IMG/VR virus record: IMGVR_UViG_3300036852_000133
Coordinates: 1 to 34,246 of that record
Reading direction: 5' to 3' (one strand)
Origin: a virus
Length of the DNA: 34,246 bases
Part shown: one piece after another, positions 1 to 6,759 of the stretch
Position numbering within the stretch: the stretch's first letter is position 1
Layout: each line of letters opens with the position of its first letter
Notes under the pieces: model-generated
Database searches by the model: none
What the model saw: only the letters and a program-made list of their open reading frames with translations
Told to the model about the DNA's origin: nothing
Position numbers and translations under genes: made by a program

Positions 1-2
1 TG

Positions 3-155
3 CGCCTCTTCTGGACGGGGTGCGGGGCTATGAAGTGGCACGCCAAATTTATCAGCGGGGCCCATCTTTGGGAATGGCGCGGTAGCTGGGGCGGCTTCTG
101 GGAAGAGATGACCACCTCGGGCACGAATGGAGTGGGCAACAGTGAAAAAGGATAG
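3..155 (+). CDS. Partial small ORF at window edge, unknown function
   Basis: The frame is open from the window edge to TAG at 153-155. An internal ATG at 30 would give a 41-residue peptide rich in Trp (WEWRGSW, GGFWEE), but the frame is already open upstream, so this may be the C-terminus of a longer gene. The next ORF starts at 127 inside it, an overlap typical of phage early operons. I recognise no family. Coding status is uncertain because the piece is short and its upstream part is missing. Confidence 0.35.
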   Translation, partial: RLFWTGCGAMKWHAKFISGAHLWEWRGSWGGFWEEMTTSGTNGVGNSEKG

Positions 156-306
156 CGCTAGGTTTGACCGGTTCCCGCCGATGATGGCGTGGCTCAATGA
201 CTATCGGCCAAAGCCTGGGCGCTACATTCGAACGATCATGACGAGATCCAGCCCCTTTGCGGCCTTGAAGCCTCGCAAGGGGAAGTACAAGCCGCGCCGG
301 ACTTGA
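127..306 (+). CDS. Small basic hypothetical protein (59 aa)
   Basis: ATG at 127, stop TGA at 304-306. The protein is strongly basic at its C-terminus (KPRKGKYKPRRT) and has a motif RFDRFPPMMAWLNDYRPKPG that reads like a real fold rather than a shadow frame. It overlaps the end of the preceding frame by 29 bases, and the next gene follows after 20 bases, suggesting one rightward operon. No family is recognised; a nucleic-acid-binding role is possible from the charge but is only a guess. Confidence 0.5.
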   Translation: MEWATVKKDSARFDRFPPMMAWLNDYRPKPGRYIRTIMTRSSPFAALKPRKGKYKPRRT

Positions 307-326
307 CCTTAAAATCGAGGATGACC

Positions 327-542
327 ATGAAGAAAAGCACCTACTTGAGTCGATCTCAAGCCCTTCAAATGGCCGTTTCGAGAATCTGCGCCGATATCAG
401 CTCCCGCATCCAACAAATCGATAAGCAAAAGGGCATTCTCCGCGCTGAGCAACGAGAACTAAGGCTGCAACTCGAACCATATGAAATGAACCAAGCAGTT
501 TCGATGTGGCTGGATTCCGCTGATGGGCTACCTCGGACTTGA
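327..542 (+). CDS. Small helical hypothetical protein (71 aa)
   Basis: Start chosen at ATG 327 because GAGG lies at 317-320, six bases upstream; a longer frame from TTG 303 lacks such a site. Residues about 8-55 are Gln/Arg/Leu-rich and look like one long amphipathic helix or coiled coil (ISSRIQQIDKQKGIL, EQRELRLQLEPYE). No enzymatic motif is visible. It sits in the rightward small-gene cluster at the left end. Function unknown. Confidence 0.6.
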   Translation: MKKSTYLSRSQALQMAVSRICADISSRIQQIDKQKGILRAEQRELRLQLEPYEMNQAVSMWLDSADGLPRT

Positions 543-558
543 GCAGGATCACCCGGCC

Positions 559-645
559 ATGACAATCGCGATCTACATAGCAGTTTGGCTGCTGGGGACA
601 TGGGCGGTCTGCAGATTGCTCGGCATCCAAATGCCGTGGGACTAG
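559..645 (+). CDS. Very small membrane peptide (28 aa)
   Basis: ATG at 559, TAG at 643-645, with AGGA about ten bases upstream. Nearly the whole peptide is one hydrophobic stretch (IAIYIAVWLLGTWAV) followed by a short polar tail. Phage early operons often hold such single-span peptides, but at this length chance is a real alternative. The gap to the preceding stop is 16 bases, consistent with co-transcription. Confidence 0.4.
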   Translation: MTIAIYIAVWLLGTWAVCRLLGIQMPWD

Positions 646-664
646 CGGACTTGGCCAATAACCT

Positions 665-883
665 CTAGTCCGGCTCCAGAACGATCAGCTCTGACCGCCG
701 CATCGCCGCAATGCCCCTCACCCGCTCGCAAGCCTTCTTGTAATCCATCGCCTCGGGCATAATAACATACTTGTCTTTTGTCGTGATGCTCGGGGATACG
801 ATCGTGAAGGCCCAGAAGCGCTTTCCTTTGGGCTTGCCGTGCTGGGCCTCGTAGCGAGAGGTATCGATTTTTATCATGCTCAT
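665..883 (-). CDS. Hypothetical protein (72 aa), leftward in a rightward cluster
   Basis: Start chosen at ATG 883 (GGGA eight bases upstream); ATG 877 is an alternative. The protein has a convincing mixed alpha/beta composition (KRFWAFTIVSPSITTKDKYV, then MDYKKACERVRGIAA). Its 5' end overlaps the 5' end of the rightward gene beginning at 876, so the two are divergent with overlapping starts and each promoter would have to lie inside the other gene. Family not recognised. Confidence 0.5.
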   Translation of the reverse strand: MSMIKIDTSRYEAQHGKPKGKRFWAFTIVSPSITTKDKYVIMPEAMDYKKACERVRGIAAMRRSELIVLEPD

Positions 884-1088
884 CCGTATCATCCCGCACA
901 CCATCAAGGAAATCCCGGACTGCGGGAGTTTCGCGGTCTGGTTTGAGGATGGGCGCGAAAGCATCTATTTCCGCTGGGATGACAATGCCGGCCGACGGTC
1001 GATCTTGAAGAGCGTCACGATGGGTCGTGAAGAGGCTCTGGAAGCAGCCCGGGAGTTTGCGAGGAAGGAACGGGAGAAGCTTGGATGA
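876..1088 (+). CDS. Small hypothetical phage protein (70 aa)
   Basis: ATG at 876, GAGAGG about 13 bases upstream. N-terminal half is beta-like (IPHTIKEIPDCGSFAVWFEDGR; YFRWDD), C-terminal half is a charged helix (EEALEAAREFARKEREKLG). The style matches small accessory proteins of alphaproteobacterial phages, but I cannot assign a function. Its stop overlaps the next start by four bases (ATGA), so the two are translationally coupled. Confidence 0.6.
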   Translation: MLIRIIPHTIKEIPDCGSFAVWFEDGRESIYFRWDDNAGRRSILKSVTMGREEALEAAREFARKEREKLG

Positions 1089-1279
1089 CCGTATGGATTT
1101 ACGTGGATACGAGCAAAGACGTCGGTGACAGGGACCATTTGAAAGTCTTTGCGAACGAGGACGCCGCTCAGGCTTGGTTCGAGCAGAACGACCCCGAGGG
1201 CGTTGCATTTGAATACGAGGTCATTTCCGACTTTCCCTCCGCCAAGCTCGCCATTCCTGAAAACAAACACCGACCGTGA
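1085..1279 (+). CDS. Small acidic hypothetical protein (64 aa)
   Basis: Start ATG 1085 overlaps the upstream stop (ATGA). The sequence reads as a compact alpha/beta protein: VWIYVDTSKDVGDRDHLKVF, then an acidic helix (NEDAAQAWFEQNDPEG) and FEYEVISDF. No catalytic motif. Last gene of the left rightward cluster; the convergent leftward gene ends at 1337. The 57-base gap between them holds only a weak AGGAACG/CGTTCCT inverted repeat with a long loop, not a convincing terminator. Confidence 0.6.
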   Translation: MTVWIYVDTSKDVGDRDHLKVFANEDAAQAWFEQNDPEGVAFEYEVISDFPSAKLAIPENKHRP

Positions 1280-1336
1280 GGAACGCGAGAATAATCATGA
1301 ATGCTGCCAGCCATTGAACCCACCAGAATGAGTTGC

Positions 1337-1771
1337 TCACGTTCCTGATTTCTCTATCCGCTTGCTAAGACCATCAATGCGATCCCGGAAGTCCGATTTG
1401 ATGTCGGCGCCCATCGCGCGAATGTCGGAGCGGATGGAATCCGTGGCCTTTTCGAATTCACCCTTCTGGACATAATTATCCCGTCCCCAAATCTCGACTT
1501 CGCGGACCTTCTTCTCAACGTCGGCGATATACTGTCTCATGGCAGCGCCTACCTCTCCGAAGTTGTGGTCTTGCATGCGCTGGTCTTGCTCAAATTTCTC
1601 TTCAAGTTCTTCAAGCTTTGAAACGAGCTTGTCTCGTTCGTTGTCTATCTCTTTCTTGATGGCCGCTCGCATCTGCTCGACCACTCGTCCCAGTTTGAAG
1701 GCTCCTAATATCCAGGTAGCTAAAAACCCAAGAGCGCCGAGTCCCAGCGTCACCCATTGGTAAGTTGTCAT
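1337..1771 (-). CDS. Membrane-anchored coiled-coil protein (144 aa), possible inner-membrane spanin
   Basis: One N-terminal transmembrane segment (residues about 6-25, TLGLGALGFLATWILGAF) is followed by about 100 residues of heptad-like charged coiled coil (EIDNERDKLVSKLEELEEKF and on). AGGAG lies about ten bases upstream of ATG 1771. Its place at the end of the lysis cassette and its N-in single-span plus coiled-coil layout resemble inner-membrane spanins, but no Cys-bearing outer-membrane partner was found, so this is inference. A structural or exclusion role is possible. Confidence 0.75.
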   Translation of the reverse strand: MTTYQWVTLGLGALGFLATWILGAFKLGRVVEQMRAAIKKEIDNERDKLVSKLEELEEKFEQDQRMQDHNFGEVGAAMRQYIADVEKKVREVEIWGRDNYVQKGEFEKATDSIRSDIRAMGADIKSDFRDRIDGLSKRIEKSGT

Positions 1772-1785
1772 TTCACGTTAATCTC

Positions 1786-1893
1786 CTAGGAACCGCCGTC
1801 CGCTAGGATTCCCCCAGCCATCGGTATGGTTAACGCCATACTGGTGGTCAGGGCCGTCGCGACGTTCACAGCGCCGCGGCGGCCCGCCTTCAT
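1786..1893 (-). CDS. Very small signal-like peptide (35 aa)
   Basis: The start is embedded in TGATG with the stop of the preceding gene, which argues for translational coupling. The peptide has a basic N-terminus (MKAGRRG), a hydrophobic middle (VATALTTSMALTIPMAGGI) and a short tail, like a signal peptide or small membrane peptide. No cysteine, so it is not a classical lipoprotein o-spanin. Could be non-coding. Confidence 0.42.
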   Translation of the reverse strand: MKAGRRGAVNVATALTTSMALTIPMAGGILADGGS

Positions 1894-2051
1894 CAGCGCA
1901 GTCGCGCCTTAAGTGATCGAACCTGATCCTCAAGTTCTCCAACGTAGTTCTCGGCGCCCTTGTACCAGCGTGTCACCGGCTGTTTCACAAACCAAATTAA
2001 CGCCCCGCCAGAGACAAATCCGAGCGTTCCTGAGATCACCCATGTGGTCAT
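1893..2051 (-). CDS. Small membrane protein of lysis cassette (52 aa)
   Basis: Residues about 3-22 form a single transmembrane segment (TWVISGTLGFVSGGALIWFV), followed by basic and helical residues (TRWYKGAENYVGELEDQVRSLKARLR) that could form a short coiled coil. The start overlaps the stop of the 3-TM holin-like gene by four bases (ATGA). A lysis accessory role (spanin-like or holin regulator) is inferred from position only. Confidence 0.6.
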   Translation of the reverse strand: MTTWVISGTLGFVSGGALIWFVKQPVTRWYKGAENYVGELEDQVRSLKARLR

Positions 2052-2551
2052 GCTTTCGTTCCTTTTGTGATTGCGAGCGTTGCGGCCATGCGCTGATTAC
2101 CCCGGAGCATCATGCGATCGCCAAACCAGAATCCAATGATGGCGCCGAACATGGCTTGAGTTTCATCTGGCCAAAGCACCTTGACGAGCTGGCCGAGGTC
2201 ATAGCCGCTGTTCACCGCATAGATGAACATGAAGATCTCTAGAAGTATCCAGAGATGGAAGAAAACCAGCGTGACATATGGCCTGACAAAAATGGCCAGC
2301 GCGTCCACAAACCGGTTGCCAGAAGCGCCGCTGCCAAAACTGTAAATATGGTCTGCCTGTCGAATATCAGCCTGAGCATTTGCGAGATCAACCTGTAGCG
2401 CCACGCCTTCCTTAGCAGCCTGTCTCTGCTCTTGGGCCATTGCGAGCTGGTGGGCATTGTTTGCCTTCAATGTGAAGAGCTGCACAAGCGCCGGCACCAT
2501 TCCGGCAAGTGCACCGAGGATCGCAGGGAGGGCGGCGAGAAGGGCGATCAT
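2048..2551 (-). CDS. Holin-like membrane protein of the 3-TM type (167 aa)
   Basis: An N-terminal hydrophobic segment (residues 1-27), a Gln/Ala-rich amphipathic middle (LAMAQEQRQAAKEG...), and two C-terminal hydrophobic segments (IFVRPYVTLVFFHLWILLEIF and MFGAIIGFWFGDRMM). The RP near the second segment and the FWFGDR-type end recall the 3-TM holin family known from gene transfer agents and alphaproteobacterial phages. It would form membrane lesions that release the endolysin. Start overlaps the previous stop (ATGA). Assignment is by pattern and position. Confidence 0.72.
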   Translation of the reverse strand: MIALLAALPAILGALAGMVPALVQLFTLKANNAHQLAMAQEQRQAAKEGVALQVDLANAQADIRQADHIYSFGSGASGNRFVDALAIFVRPYVTLVFFHLWILLEIFMFIYAVNSGYDLGQLVKVLWPDETQAMFGAIIGFWFGDRMMLRGNQRMAATLAITKGTKA

Positions 2552-2790
2552 GGTTTCTTCTCGGTAGAGATCGACGCAATCGTGTCGTCTTTCTGCTTAC
2601 TGCTGATGGTGCTGCCAACCCAGTAGCCGGTTACTGCGAAGGCAAGCCCCGACCAATTGCCGAGAAGAACGAGAACGATCTCATATTTCACCCCGGCTGA
2701 TTCTGGTTTCATCGCAAGAAAGGAAAGCAGAATAAATCCGGTAAGGACAACTATGGATACGATGATCGCTCCTAACTTGGACGAATCCAT
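2548..2790 (-). CDS. Two-span membrane protein, putative holin or antiholin (80 aa)
   Basis: Start set at ATG 2790, one base after the endolysin stop, rather than an upstream in-frame ATG inside the endolysin gene. Two hydrophobic segments (about residues 7-26 and 36-57) separated by a short polar loop, then a charged Lys/Ser tail: the class II holin layout. It lies between the endolysin and the 3-TM holin-like gene; two holin-like genes side by side suggest a holin/antiholin pair, which is inference. Confidence 0.68.
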   Translation of the reverse strand: MDSSKLGAIIVSIVVLTGFILLSFLAMKPESAGVKYEIVLVLLGNWSGLAFAVTGYWVGSTISSKQKDDTIASISTEKKP

Positions 2791-2791
2791 T

Positions 2792-3724
2792 TTAATACCC
2801 CTTCGGCTTGAAGAGATCGAGAACGCGACCCCAGAATGTCGGCGCAAGATCGGTTCGAGCCTTGGTGCCGGGAGGGGGCAGTACGATTTCAGGTGGGACA
2901 GGGATCGTTGGAATGGGCTTGCCGGCCGCTAGTGCAGTGTCCAGTGCGGCAAAGGTGGCGGGGCCAACCAAACCATCGGCGACGAGCCCGCTGCTCAATT
3001 GGAAGGCGCGGACAGCGTTGCGCGTAGCGGGGCCAACAATGCCATCGACCTCGATTTGCGGGTTGGCACCGAGCTTGTTGAGGGAAGACTGAAGCCATGC
3101 TCCATCCTTCTCAATAATGGCCGGACTTGGCGGAAGGGTTGTGGTCTGCGTAATGGCACCACCATCGAACTTGATCGATGAATCGAGCGACATCATCGCC
3201 ATGATCAGGCCGGCGCACCCGAGCTGCTTATCAACCTCGCCGGGGTCGAACACGCCGTCGGCAACGTATTTGCCTTGCTTATACTGGTCGGTTCCGGACC
3301 AAATATATGGTGATGGTAGCCCGCGGCTGAGATAGCCGAGGCCATTGTATTGCTCCAGCTTCGCCAGCGTACCGCCGATTGACCAATCCTTATTCCGGGC
3401 TGCGTAGGGAGCGCAGTTCACCAGAGCGTCGTAGGCGGCCTCCTCCCACGATTGGAATGGTCCTCGGCCGGCCGGAACGTGTGTCGAGACCTGATTCCAG
3501 GGGTCACCCTGCGCCAAGCTGCGCGACCAGTTTTGCGACGATTCCCGCTGATGCGTCACGGCGATAAACGGCCACGGAATGCCGGTCTTTTGTGAGACGG
3601 TCAGATAGCGCTGTTTCGCTGCAACCAGCCGCTTCGCTACCGGCAGGAACTCCGGCCCGCGCGTCAATTTTGCTGCATTCCAGCGCCGAACGTTGGCGTC
3701 CTTCAGCTTGACCAAATCAGCCAT
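2792..3724 (-). CDS. Endolysin: lysozyme-like domain plus peptidoglycan-binding domain (310 aa)
   Basis: Degrades host peptidoglycan at the end of infection. Residues about 25-185 look like a lysozyme-superfamily muramidase (PFIAVTHQRESSQNW with a candidate catalytic Glu at 61, then GRGPFQSWEEAAYDAL and LAKLEQYNGLGYLSRG). Residues about 208-262 form a PG_binding_1 repeat (LQSSLNKLG...VDGIVGPATRNAVRAFQ...ADGLVGPAT). A Pro-rich stretch follows. No signal peptide, so export depends on the holin genes downstream. A strong AAGGAGG lies upstream of ATG 3724, inside the loop of a hairpin. The exact glycosidic bond cut cannot be read from sequence. Confidence 0.9.
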   Translation of the reverse strand: MADLVKLKDANVRRWNAAKLTRGPEFLPVAKRLVAAKQRYLTVSQKTGIPWPFIAVTHQRESSQNWSRSLAQGDPWNQVSTHVPAGRGPFQSWEEAAYDALVNCAPYAARNKDWSIGGTLAKLEQYNGLGYLSRGLPSPYIWSGTDQYKQGKYVADGVFDPGEVDKQLGCAGLIMAMMSLDSSIKFDGGAITQTTTLPPSPAIIEKDGAWLQSSLNKLGANPQIEVDGIVGPATRNAVRAFQLSSGLVADGLVGPATFAALDTALAAGKPIPTIPVPPEIVLPPPGTKARTDLAPTFWGRVLDLFKPKGY

Positions 3725-3729
3725 GGCGA

Positions 3730-3754
3730 GCCTGAAACCTCCTTAGATTCAGGC
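3730..3754 (-). promoter_or_regulatory. Leader hairpin presenting the endolysin ribosome-binding site
   Basis: Inverted repeat GCCTGAA (3730-3736) / TTCAGGC (3748-3754), 7 bp perfect, with an 11-base loop. In the leftward transcript the loop contains AAGGAGG, the Shine-Dalgarno of the endolysin. A stem with the site exposed in its loop may tune translation of the lysis operon. The pairing is seen; the role is inference. Confidence 0.5.
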
Positions 3755-3774
3755 ACTTTTACCCGTGGCAAAAT

Positions 3775-3789
3775 TGATTTGTATAGGGG
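3775..3789 (-). promoter_or_regulatory. Candidate late promoter motif, copy 2 (lysis operon)
   Basis: On the minus strand this reads CCCCTATACAAATCA, identical over 15 bases to 27176-27190. Both copies sit about 50 bases upstream of a leftward ATG (here 3724). TATACA could serve as a -10 element, but no TTGACA-like -35 is present at the expected distance, so an activator-dependent promoter or phage-specific polymerase site is possible. Confidence 0.45.
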
Positions 3790-3840
3790 GTGTTGCTCGA
3801 TCTGGGGTTGAACTGGTAAGTTGAGTCAACGGAGATCCAC

Positions 3841-3984
3841 ATGCCTCAAGTTGACGACGAAAAAGATCGAGAAACTGCTGCGTTGAAAAAGCTTGCGGAG
3901 GCTGCCGCAGAGCTGGCAAAACTGAATAACAAGAGGCCCCTTACAAGAGAAGAGGCAGAAGATCTGACGCGCAGATCGACTTAG
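3841..3984 (+). CDS. Small charged helical protein (47 aa), rightward
   Basis: ATG 3841 with CGGAG about six bases upstream, TAG at 3982-3984. The product is almost wholly charged helix (DDEKDRETAALKKLAEAAAELAKLNNKRPLTREEAEDL). It is transcribed against its leftward neighbours and ends one base before the tailspike stop, so the two genes are tail to tail without space for a terminator. Function unknown; possibly a moron or small regulator. Confidence 0.5.
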   Translation: MPQVDDEKDRETAALKKLAEAAAELAKLNNKRPLTREEAEDLTRRST

Positions 3985-3985
3985 A

Positions 3986-5458
3986 TTAGCCAATGCTGAT
4001 GGGAGTACCACCGTTACTGAGCGCCAATATTTGGTTGTTGCTTTGCGCATAGCCAGTGGCGTTAGGCGAAATACGAATACCAACCCCTTGGGTCTCCACA
4101 TCGCCGATCTTCTTGCCGATGACGTTCCCAAGAATACCGGGCCGCGCAGCCTTTTGAGCTATAATTGAAGCATATGTTCCCGGCGATGCCATTCCATTCA
4201 TCGATAGTTTGCAACTCTGGACCAGTGCATCCTGCGGGGCCAGTGTCCCGTCGATCATGATGCCGTGCAACTGAGTGTTCTCGTGCCGACCGCCGATCAC
4301 ATGAACGTCGTCAGAACCCTCCTCGATCGAGACACTCCGAAGGTGCCCGGACGAACTGCAATTGATAAACTTCGCACCCCGGATCATGCGGGCCACGAAG
4401 GCATGCTGGGTCGGGGATCCTGAGTAACTGATGACATCGCTAACCACGATATCGGACGACATGAGCGGATCGTAGGTCGGAACGTAGCCCGCGGCTCCAT
4501 AAACGTTGTCGCCAAGGCTATCGAGATGAACAACAGCATTCGATCCGACCTGAGTGTCCAGCCGCATATGCTCGACGCGATGCCCGCGGCTGATCCTTGC
4601 AGCAGCCCCATTCTGCGCATACTCACGGCCGAAATCGCCACCAACCGTTCGGAACAAGGCTGACGCTTGCTTGGCGTGAACGTGTTGGATCGAAACATCG
4701 TGAGCGGCTGACAGGCGGATGATGGTAGGGCCGCCATCTTCAGCCGCCGCGCCGGAATAGGACATCGCTCCGGCATAGATTCGGTTGATGATCCCGGCGC
4801 CTGGGTGCATCGTGTAGCCTTGCCCGTTAGACCATTTTGTCCGCATCACCTCCCAAGTATCGACGGACATGTCTAACCCGCGCGGCAGCCAATCCATGCC
4901 GATGCAAAGCCCAGCAGTAGCCGAGTCCTCAAAGAACACATCCTCAATTAGGTAGTCTTCAAACGAGCCGTGGCAGCCGATAATTGACCCATCCGGCTTT
5001 GCCGTGTTGAGCCTGACGCCGCCGCCGACCCGCCATGTTCGCTGGTCAAGAAAAGGGTTTGTGACGTTGAACGGGCCATCATCCCCATAGGCACAGCCAA
5101 CCGCGATCGGCGCATGGTCAATACGCTGCGAGCTACCGTTGTTGGAAACCGGAGTATGCACAAGCCCCTCACCCCAGACCGAACCTCGGTTCTGCATCCG
5201 AAAGCCAAAGGTATGCGGCGTCGAAAATTCAAACGAAACGGTTGAGTTGTTCGGGTCGAAATGCACACCGTTGAGCGGAATGCCTTTGGTTGAAACGCCG
5301 CCAAGGCCAACGATGCGGTATTCCGCTCCTTTCTTCCCAACAATCCAGTCCCCCGGAGTAGCCCCCATGATGGCGGCATAAAACGCTGCGGTGTCATCGG
5401 TTGCGCCATCGCCAGCCAGTTGTGTCACGTCTTCCAGATAGATGGCGCGGTCAGGCAT
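3986..5458 (-). CDS. Tailspike-like protein with pectate-lyase-type beta-helix fold (490 aa)
   Basis: The N-terminus carries the motif typical of phage tailspikes and pectate lyases at the start of a right-handed parallel beta-helix: GDGATDDTAAFYAAI (about 15-30). The remainder is rich in short beta repeats with Asn/Gly turns (IIGCHGSFEDYLIEDVFFEDS, ISYSG, VHVIGGRHENTQLHGIMIDG). Such proteins bind and often cleave surface polysaccharide, here presumably the host O-antigen or capsule. Catalytic residues cannot be named. It lies between the fibre genes and the lysis cassette, the last virion gene of the leftward late operon. Confidence 0.82.
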   Translation of the reverse strand: MPDRAIYLEDVTQLAGDGATDDTAAFYAAIMGATPGDWIVGKKGAEYRIVGLGGVSTKGIPLNGVHFDPNNSTVSFEFSTPHTFGFRMQNRGSVWGEGLVHTPVSNNGSSQRIDHAPIAVGCAYGDDGPFNVTNPFLDQRTWRVGGGVRLNTAKPDGSIIGCHGSFEDYLIEDVFFEDSATAGLCIGMDWLPRGLDMSVDTWEVMRTKWSNGQGYTMHPGAGIINRIYAGAMSYSGAAAEDGGPTIIRLSAAHDVSIQHVHAKQASALFRTVGGDFGREYAQNGAAARISRGHRVEHMRLDTQVGSNAVVHLDSLGDNVYGAAGYVPTYDPLMSSDIVVSDVISYSGSPTQHAFVARMIRGAKFINCSSSGHLRSVSIEEGSDDVHVIGGRHENTQLHGIMIDGTLAPQDALVQSCKLSMNGMASPGTYASIIAQKAARPGILGNVIGKKIGDVETQGVGIRISPNATGYAQSNNQILALSNGGTPISIG

Positions 5459-5477
5459 TAATACCCTGTAACTTGGT

Positions 5478-6758
5478 TTATATTTCGAACGCGGAACAGG
5501 AAAGATTGGTTAATGTGGTAGTACCAGAGCCGCCAGTTGCTGCGGCTATATCAATCCATATTGCAACACCAACAGTTAAACCAGTAACTACACCACTTAA
5601 TTCAAATGGAGCCAGTTGAGCTGCTGCGGAATTGGTGAAGGCTACCGAAGCAGAACCAATTTGAGTGCCGGTTACAGCCGCGCCATTGGCAGGGGCCCCG
5701 CCAGTTCCTCGACGAAGGGCTGCGGCAGCGGTTCCTGCGGCTGCACTGTTGGCCATCCGGCCAGTTACAGACACGAAAACACGGGTGGAGAATGCCGGAG
5801 TTATAGTGCAAGTGCCACCAATTCCCATCATTAAAAGGCTGCCGCTACCAGAGCCTGCAGGGTCGGCTGGAGTAGCAGAAAGAGTAGCTCCATTCCAGGC
5901 GAGCCTTGCGGAGTTAAGGGTTCCGGTTGAGACATTGGAGGCATTTAAGCCCGTGATATTGGTTCCAACGCCAGCTGATGGCGTGCCGATATTAGGAGTG
6001 GTCAATGTCGGAGAGGTCGCCAGCACATTAGCGCCGGTCCCCGTATTTGCCGTGATCTGGACGCCGTTAATCCTGAAGACGTTGCCGACGCCGGCAGTAT
6101 CAAAAGTTTTGTTCGTCAGCGTCTCGGTGCCGGCCAATGTGGCAAGCGTCCCGGTAGTCGGCAGCGTGACGCTGGTCGAGCCGGTGTTGGTCAACGTCAC
6201 GCTGTTGCCACCCGCAATCGTAAAATCCCCTCCGAATGCAGTGGTGATATTGCCGCCAATCGAAAGCGTGCGGCTGGCGTTGTTGACGTTGATTGTCAGC
6301 ACGCGGCCTGCGCTTAGGGCAGGAGAAGATGTCGCTGTAAATGTCAGGTTGAACGCCGCGCTGGTATCGCGGAGAGAAAACGAACTCAGGTCCGAAACGA
6401 TTCCTCCCTGAATCGACTTGTTGGTTAGAGTGTCCGTCGTATTCCTGCCAACGAACGTATCCGTCGCCGCCGGCAATGTCATGGTCACGCCGCCGAGCGC
6501 GCCCACCGGCGGGGCAATCGTGATTGAACCGCTGGTAGCGTTGAAGAACTCAACCGTGCCTGCTGACGTTCCGGTGGTGCCGACTTGTAATGTGTCGATG
6601 ATGCGGACCGGGCCATCCAGTTCGGGCGGGTTCAACCCGACATCCAGATCATCGAAATACGCTTCAGCGTCGGTTGGGTCGATCAGCGTGCCGAACACGG
6701 GGTTAGAGAATGAATTCGAAACCCTTGTGTAAACGCCGGTTGTTGCGCTGCGAGGCAT
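5478..6758 (-). CDS. Tail fibre protein with repetitive beta-structure (426 aa)
   Basis: Starts MPRSATTGVYTR and has an N-terminal segment (about 1-45) similar in layout to that of the neighbouring collar protein, probably the virion-attachment end. The middle holds repeats recognisable in phage fibres (TTDTLTNKSIQGG; GTETLTNKTFDTAG; TGLNASNVSTGTLNSARL), Thr/Ser/Gly/Ala-rich throughout. The C-terminal about 110 residues resemble a compact beta domain (FSTRVFVSVTGRMANSAAAGTA...). Likely trimeric receptor-binding fibre. Starts one base after the stop of the upstream fibre gene. Confidence 0.8.
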   Translation of the reverse strand: MPRSATTGVYTRVSNSFSNPVFGTLIDPTDAEAYFDDLDVGLNPPELDGPVRIIDTLQVGTTGTSAGTVEFFNATSGSITIAPPVGALGGVTMTLPAATDTFVGRNTTDTLTNKSIQGGIVSDLSSFSLRDTSAAFNLTFTATSSPALSAGRVLTINVNNASRTLSIGGNITTAFGGDFTIAGGNSVTLTNTGSTSVTLPTTGTLATLAGTETLTNKTFDTAGVGNVFRINGVQITANTGTGANVLATSPTLTTPNIGTPSAGVGTNITGLNASNVSTGTLNSARLAWNGATLSATPADPAGSGSGSLLMMGIGGTCTITPAFSTRVFVSVTGRMANSAAAGTAAAALRRGTGGAPANGAAVTGTQIGSASVAFTNSAAAQLAPFELSGVVTGLTVGVAIWIDIAAATGGSGTTTLTNLSCSAFEI

Positions 6759-6759
6759 A

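Noticed and set aside
642-1208. 188-codon leftward frame at the left end
   Set aside because: Arg/Pro-rich, overlaps three better small genes on both strands, no ribosome site.
1280-1336. Possible terminator between convergent genes
   Set aside because: Only a 7-bp repeat with a loop of about 50 bases and no T-run.
5665-6411. Long rightward frame over the tail fibre gene
   Set aside because: Val/Pro/Ala-rich translation is the antisense of Thr/Asn/Gly-rich fibre codons; no ribosome site, and the leftward fibre is convincing.
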